The notes beneath the pieces are model-generated. The model ran no database searches, was not told where the DNA came from, and was given only the letters and a program-made list of their open reading frames with translations. Both the position numbers and the translations under genes were made by a program. Positions 15,737 to 18,964 of a stretch of DNA of 18,964 bases are shown piece by piece (the first letter of the stretch is position 1; each line of letters opens with the position of its first letter). The DNA lies in assembly GCA_002429045.1 (NCBI GenBank), contig DIYM01000054.1, positions 1 through 18,964 of the forward strand, given 5' to 3'. The stretch comes from Phycisphaerales bacterium UBA6054 (lineage in GTDB: Bacteria > Planctomycetota > Phycisphaerae > Phycisphaerales > UBA1924).

Positions 15737-17002
15737 CTAGCACCCGACCCGGACCCCGGCCAGTTCGACCAGATCCGACAGATGCGGACGCACACGGACG
15801 AACCCGCCCCAGTCGTCCCGCCGGATCGCGTCCCGCAGATCAGCGGTCAGCCTCTGGAAGAACCGGAGGTTGTGCAGCGTCACCAGGATGGGGCCCAGCA
15901 TCTCCTCGGCCGCGAACAGGTGCCGGATGTACGACCGGCTGAACGGACGCCCCTCGAAGGTCCCCCAGCCGTTCGCCCCGGGATCGCAGGCCGGGCAGTC
16001 GCACCCGGGCTCGAGCGGGCGGACATCCTCGGAGAACCGGGCGTTCTTGAGCCGGATCTGCCCCTTCTCCCCGGGCTCGCATGTGAACGCGTTCGCGTTC
16101 CGCCCGTTGCGTGTCGGGAGCACGCAATCGAACATATCGACCCCGGCGAGAACCGCGGCGGTGATGTCCCGCTCGTACCCGACGCCCATGAGGTATCGAG
16201 GCTTATCCGCCGGCATCCTCGGGGCCGTATGCCGGACCACCCGGGCGATGTCCTCGGGCGACTCCCCCACCGCGACCCCCCCGATCGCATACCCGGGCAG
16301 ATCGATGTTCGCGATCCGCTCCACGCACCAGTCGCGCCTCCCCAGATCGGTCCCGCCCTGCACGATCCCGAACAGCGCCTGCTCGTCGGGGCGGGCGTGG
16401 GCGGCTTTGCACCGCTCGAGCCACCGCACCGTCCGCTCGTTCGCCAGCCCCAGGCGGGCCTCGTGGTCGTACGCGCCCCGACGCGAGTCGCGGACCGTCG
16501 CGTGACGGAGCCGGGTCTGGTTGATCGGCGCGGCATCCGGATCGACCGACGGCGGGCAGTCGTCGAACGCCATCATGATGTCCGGGCCCAGCTCGTTCTG
16601 GGTCTTCATCGCCGACTCGGGCGTCATTCGGATCATCGACCCATCGATGATCGATTTGAACGACACCCCGTCGTCATCGATGGCGTTGATGTCGGCCATC
16701 GAGTACGCCTGGTACCCGCCCGAGTCGGTCAGGATCGGGCCGTCCCAGTTCATGAACGCGTGCACCCCCCCGAGCCGCTGGATCAACGCCGAGCCCGGGC
16801 GTAGCATCAGGTGGTAGGTGTTGTTCAGCAGGATCTGGGCGCCCGTCTGCCTGACCATGTGTGGCTGGATGCCCTTCACCGACGCCCGGGTCCCCACCGG
16901 CATGAACGCCGGGGTATCGAACGCCCCGTGCGGTGTCGTCACCGTCCCGGCACGCGCGTGCCCGGAACGGGCACCGATCTCGAATCGCAGTGGTGACGCC
17001 AT
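15737..17002 (-). CDS. tgt: tRNA-guanine transglycosylase (queuine tRNA-ribosyltransferase)
   Basis: Exchanges guanine-34 of GUN-anticodon tRNAs for preQ1 in queuosine synthesis. It has 421 residues; the family is usually about 370-380. PAFMPVGTRASVKG (31-44) and LLNNTYHLMLRPG (58-70) open the barrel. The general acid D93 is in LTDSGGYQAYSM (91-102). The nucleophile D292 is in FDCVLPTRNGRNANAFT (291-307). Zinc ligands are C334, C336, C339 and H361. Two insertions stand out: about 25 residues after AFDDCPP (145-151), and about 14 residues between C339 and the SRSYIRHL segment (355-362). The ATG at 17002 has no Shine-Dalgarno; TACCGT ends 6 nt upstream. The longer open frame upstream overlaps the rhomboid gene and is not family-like. 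yajC and secDF follow, the standard neighbourhood. Confidence 0.97.
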   Translation of the reverse strand: MASPLRFEIGARSGHARAGTVTTPHGAFDTPAFMPVGTRASVKGIQPHMVRQTGAQILLNNTYHLMLRPGSALIQRLGGVHAFMNWDGPILTDSGGYQAYSMADINAIDDDGVSFKSIIDGSMIRMTPESAMKTQNELGPDIMMAFDDCPPSVDPDAAPINQTRLRHATVRDSRRGAYDHEARLGLANERTVRWLERCKAAHARPDEQALFGIVQGGTDLGRRDWCVERIANIDLPGYAIGGVAVGESPEDIARVVRHTAPRMPADKPRYLMGVGYERDITAAVLAGVDMFDCVLPTRNGRNANAFTCEPGEKGQIRLKNARFSEDVRPLEPGCDCPACDPGANGWGTFEGRPFSRSYIRHLFAAEEMLGPILVTLHNLRFFQRLTADLRDAIRRDDWGGFVRVRPHLSDLVELAGVRVGC

Positions 17003-17008
17003 CGCGAC

Positions 17009-17014
17009 ACGGTA
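17009..17014 (-). promoter_or_regulatory. Possible -10 element of tgt (leaderless)
   Basis: TACCGT on the minus strand, 6 nt before the tgt ATG, in the 29-nt gap after the rhomboid gene. It is the weakest consensus match of the set. Confidence 0.28.
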
Positions 17015-17031
17015 GCACGCGCAGGATCGCC

Positions 17032-17964
17032 CTAACGCCGGTCGCGGCTCGCCTTCTCGAGGATCTTCTTCTCCCTCGCCGTCAGCGACGCGATGCCCTC
17101 GCGGCTGACCTTGTCGAGGATCCGATCGACCTCGTCCGTGGACGACGCCCTCGGCTTCTTGGGCGGCTTCGATGACCGCGCCCGCTTCGCGCCGCCCCTC
17201 TTGGGGCGCGAGTCGTTGAAGACGTCGAAGAAATCGATCAGGTGGTGCGGGTTGCGGATGAAGAAAAACCCGGCGATCGCCCCGCCGAGGTGGGCCGCGT
17301 CGCCGCCCGCGTTGTTGCCGCCGGTGAGGAGATTGAACACCGCGAGCGCGACATAGCCGTACGCCATCCAGGTCATCTTCAGCGGGATGGGAGGGAACAA
17401 CAGTTGCACTCGCGCGTCCGGCGCGATGTACGCGCAGGCAACGATGACGCCGAACACACCGGCCGAAGCACCGACCAGAGGCGTTACATTGCTCACGTTC
17501 AACGCACCGGGAAGGTTCAGCCCGAGAATCCCGCACAGATTCAGGACCAAGTACAGCAACCCGCCCGCGATACCGCACGTGAGATAGAACGCCAGGTACC
17601 GTTTGCGACCCAGCGCCTGCTCGACCATCGGCCCGAACACCCACATCCCGAACATGTTGAACAGGATGTGGAACAGGTTGTCGGGCGCGTGGAGGAACTG
17701 GAACGTGACCAGACGCCAGACCTGCAGGCGCTGGAACCCTTCAAAGGTCGAGAAGTGCCCGATCTGATGCAGCAGCGACCAGTTGCCCGGCTGGGAAAAC
17801 ACGGTCAGCGCCAACGCGTGAATCACACCGTTCACGATGATGATCCAAGAGTTCACCGACCACGCCGAGAACCCGCCCAGGCCCGAAGCACGCATCCCCG
17901 ACCCGCCGCCGAACCCTCCCCCGCGTGAGGGCGAGGCCTGATAATCGCGGTCGTAGATGCCCAT
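17032..17964 (-). CDS. Rhomboid-family intramembrane serine protease with C-terminal tail module
   Basis: Six-helix membrane protease that cleaves transmembrane segments. After a glycine-rich cytoplasmic N-terminus (about 11-32), hydrophobic helices start near residue 38. HILFNMFGMWVFG (99-111) holds the conserved His and Asn of the family. The catalytic serine is S167 in GASAGVFG (165-172) and its partner is H225 in AHLGGAIAGF (224-233). A basic Lys/Pro/Arg linker (about 253-275) leads to a 30-residue module, EVDRILDKVSREG then SLTAREKKILEKAS (278-306). Closely similar sequence ends the upstream M50 protease. Such tails are known on bacterial rhomboids; I believe this is the kind classed as a DUF in databases, unverified. 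The ATG at 17964 has GAGGAG 4 nt upstream. The 27-nt gap to the M50 gene implies one operon. The substrate is unknown. Confidence 0.95.
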   Translation of the reverse strand: MGIYDRDYQASPSRGGGFGGGSGMRASGLGGFSAWSVNSWIIIVNGVIHALALTVFSQPGNWSLLHQIGHFSTFEGFQRLQVWRLVTFQFLHAPDNLFHILFNMFGMWVFGPMVEQALGRKRYLAFYLTCGIAGGLLYLVLNLCGILGLNLPGALNVSNVTPLVGASAGVFGVIVACAYIAPDARVQLLFPPIPLKMTWMAYGYVALAVFNLLTGGNNAGGDAAHLGGAIAGFFFIRNPHHLIDFFDVFNDSRPKRGGAKRARSSKPPKKPRASSTDEVDRILDKVSREGIASLTAREKKILEKASRDRR

Positions 17965-17968
17965 GAGT

Positions 17969-17974
17969 CTCCTC
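17969..17974 (-). promoter_or_regulatory. Shine-Dalgarno of the rhomboid gene
   Basis: GAGGAG on the minus strand, 4 nt before the ATG at 17964. It fixes the start and fits an internal operon gene. Confidence 0.65.
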
Positions 17975-17991
17975 GCCGGTCGCGTCGCCGC

Positions 17992-18964
17992 CTATTCGTC
18001 GGATTCCGGGGATCCGCTTTCCGTTTCTCGGCTGCGCCGGGTCGCCCGCTTGAGGACCCGCCGCTCCCGCCCGGACAATCCGTCCATGCCGACCTCCGAG
18101 ATCCTGTCCAGGATCCGGTCCACCTCCGCCCGGTCGGGCTCGCCCGGGCCCTCGGCGTCGGCATCGTGAACCGCGGGATCGGACGGCGGATCATCCCCCG
18201 CCAGGAACTGCAGGCGCTTCCGCTCCGCCCAGCACACCGCCGCCCCGAAGGCCCCGATCGCGATCAGCGGCTTGCCGTCCACCGCCAGCGCCCCGGTCAG
18301 CACCAGCGCCGCGGCCGAAACCAACCCCACGTGAGCCGCCTGCCAGCGCGCCCGGTGATAGCCCCCGCGCTTCCAGAGCACCGATCGCAGCACCGTCGCC
18401 GCGTCCGAAGGCGCCATCGGCACCAAGAGGTTGAACACCAGCAGCAGGGCGTTCCCGGCGTGCAACGACCAAAGCAGGACCACCCACCACGACAGCGTCC
18501 CGTCGGGCCCGGACAGCCGGAACATCGACCGCCCGGCGTCCAGCGGGTTTGGCAACGCCGCGCCCCACGAACCCGTGACCGCGAACAGCGCCAACCCGAA
18601 CACGGGCAACAGCAAGGCGTGCAGCGCCGGTCCCGCCAGCGCGACCCGCGCCTCGTCCGAGGGATCCCGAGCGACATGATGCTCTCCGAGCCCCCCGAGC
18701 GGCCAGAGGATGATCTCGTCGGTCTCCCCGCCCGCCCGACGGCACGCCAGCACGTGCGCGGACTCGTGAGCCATCACAAGCAGCAGCAACGCCCCGAGCC
18801 CGGCGAGCCGGAACCCGAAACCGCTCTGATGCAACGGCAGCGACATGATCAGCCCGACAACCGTGAGGGCAACGAATGTCCAGTGCACGCGGACACGGAC
18901 GCCGAGCAGCGAGCCGATCGGCACCCCCCAGCGCAACCAGAGCTCGCCCTCGCCGAACAGGCGG
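17992..18964 (-). CDS. M50/site-2-protease-family membrane metalloprotease (partial, 5' end outside window)
   Basis: Intramembrane zinc protease of the compact bacterial site-2 group. Numbered from a TTG at 18936, the zinc motif HESAH is at 57-61, within a hydrophobic helix. AGPALH (101-106) stands where the family has AGPxxN. The third-ligand region reads FNLLVPMAPSDAATVL (168-183), so D178 is kept but the usual DGG is DAA. The C-terminal tail (271-300, EVDRILDRIS ... LSGRERRVLKRATR) matches the neighbouring rhomboid's tail. The frame stays open through the window edge, reading RLFGEGELW before the TTG. Relatives often begin in such a segment, so the true start is probably just outside. It precedes the rhomboid by 27 nt. 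Proteolytic activity is likely but the altered residues leave some doubt. Confidence 0.9.
   Translation of the reverse strand, partial: RLFGEGELWLRWGVPIGSLLGVRVRVHWTFVALTVVGLIMSLPLHQSGFGFRLAGLGALLLLVMAHESAHVLACRRAGGETDEIILWPLGGLGEHHVARDPSDEARVALAGPALHALLLPVFGLALFAVTGSWGAALPNPLDAGRSMFRLSGPDGTLSWWVVLLWSLHAGNALLLVFNLLVPMAPSDAATVLRSVLWKRGGYHRARWQAAHVGLVSAAALVLTGALAVDGKPLIAIGAFGAAVCWAERKRLQFLAGDDPPSDPAVHDADAEGPGEPDRAEVDRILDRISEVGMDGLSGRERRVLKRATRRSRETESGSPESDE

Overview
The window is GC-rich (roughly two thirds G+C by eye) and almost entirely coding. Its families and style suggest a member of the Planctomycetota, probably near the Phycisphaerae. The reasons are a SecD-SecF fusion of unusual size, heavily Arg/Pro/Asp-rich proteins, a stand-alone rpsD, and adjacent rhomboid and site-2-type proteases. 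This lineage assignment is inferred from protein style only; no marker was searched. There are no mobile elements, CRISPR arrays, tRNA or rRNA genes.

Layout. Two genes at the left end run on the minus strand: a fumarylacetoacetate hydrolase (FAH) family enzyme, then a FecCD-type metal/siderophore/cobamide ABC permease cut by the window edge. They overlap by GTGA. Two plus-strand genes follow. The first is rpsD (ribosomal protein S4), with a recognisable promoter, a leader of about 140 nt and a near-perfect intrinsic terminator. The second encodes a PpiD-like membrane-anchored chaperone-type protein. From 4.4 kb to the right end everything is on the minus strand. In transcription order this is an M50-family protease (5' end outside the window), a rhomboid protease, tgt, yajC, a giant fused secDF, a LysM-domain membrane protein, hldD, a UDP-glucuronate decarboxylase, a degenerate QueC-like protein, proS and purF.

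How the genes work together. tgt-yajC-secD-secF is a classic conserved neighbourhood, seen here with secD and secF fused. hldD and the UDP-glucuronate decarboxylase are translationally coupled and probably supply nucleotide sugars for envelope glycans. proS and purF are also coupled, but only as housekeeping genes. The two intramembrane proteases are neighbours and end in the same short C-terminal module of about 30 residues, which suggests a shared partner or control mechanism.

Expression signals. Genes inside tightly spaced pairs have Shine-Dalgarno sequences (FAH, rhomboid, UDP-glucuronate decarboxylase) or GTGA stop/start overlaps (three cases). Five other minus-strand genes (tgt, LysM, hldD, QueC-like, proS) have no Shine-Dalgarno. 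Each instead shows a TAnnnT hexamer 5 to 8 nt before the ATG, the geometry expected of leaderless transcripts. I found no clearly new defence or mobile system. The most unusual items are the shared protease tail, the QueC-like pseudoenzyme, the enlarged SecDF and the leaderless pattern.
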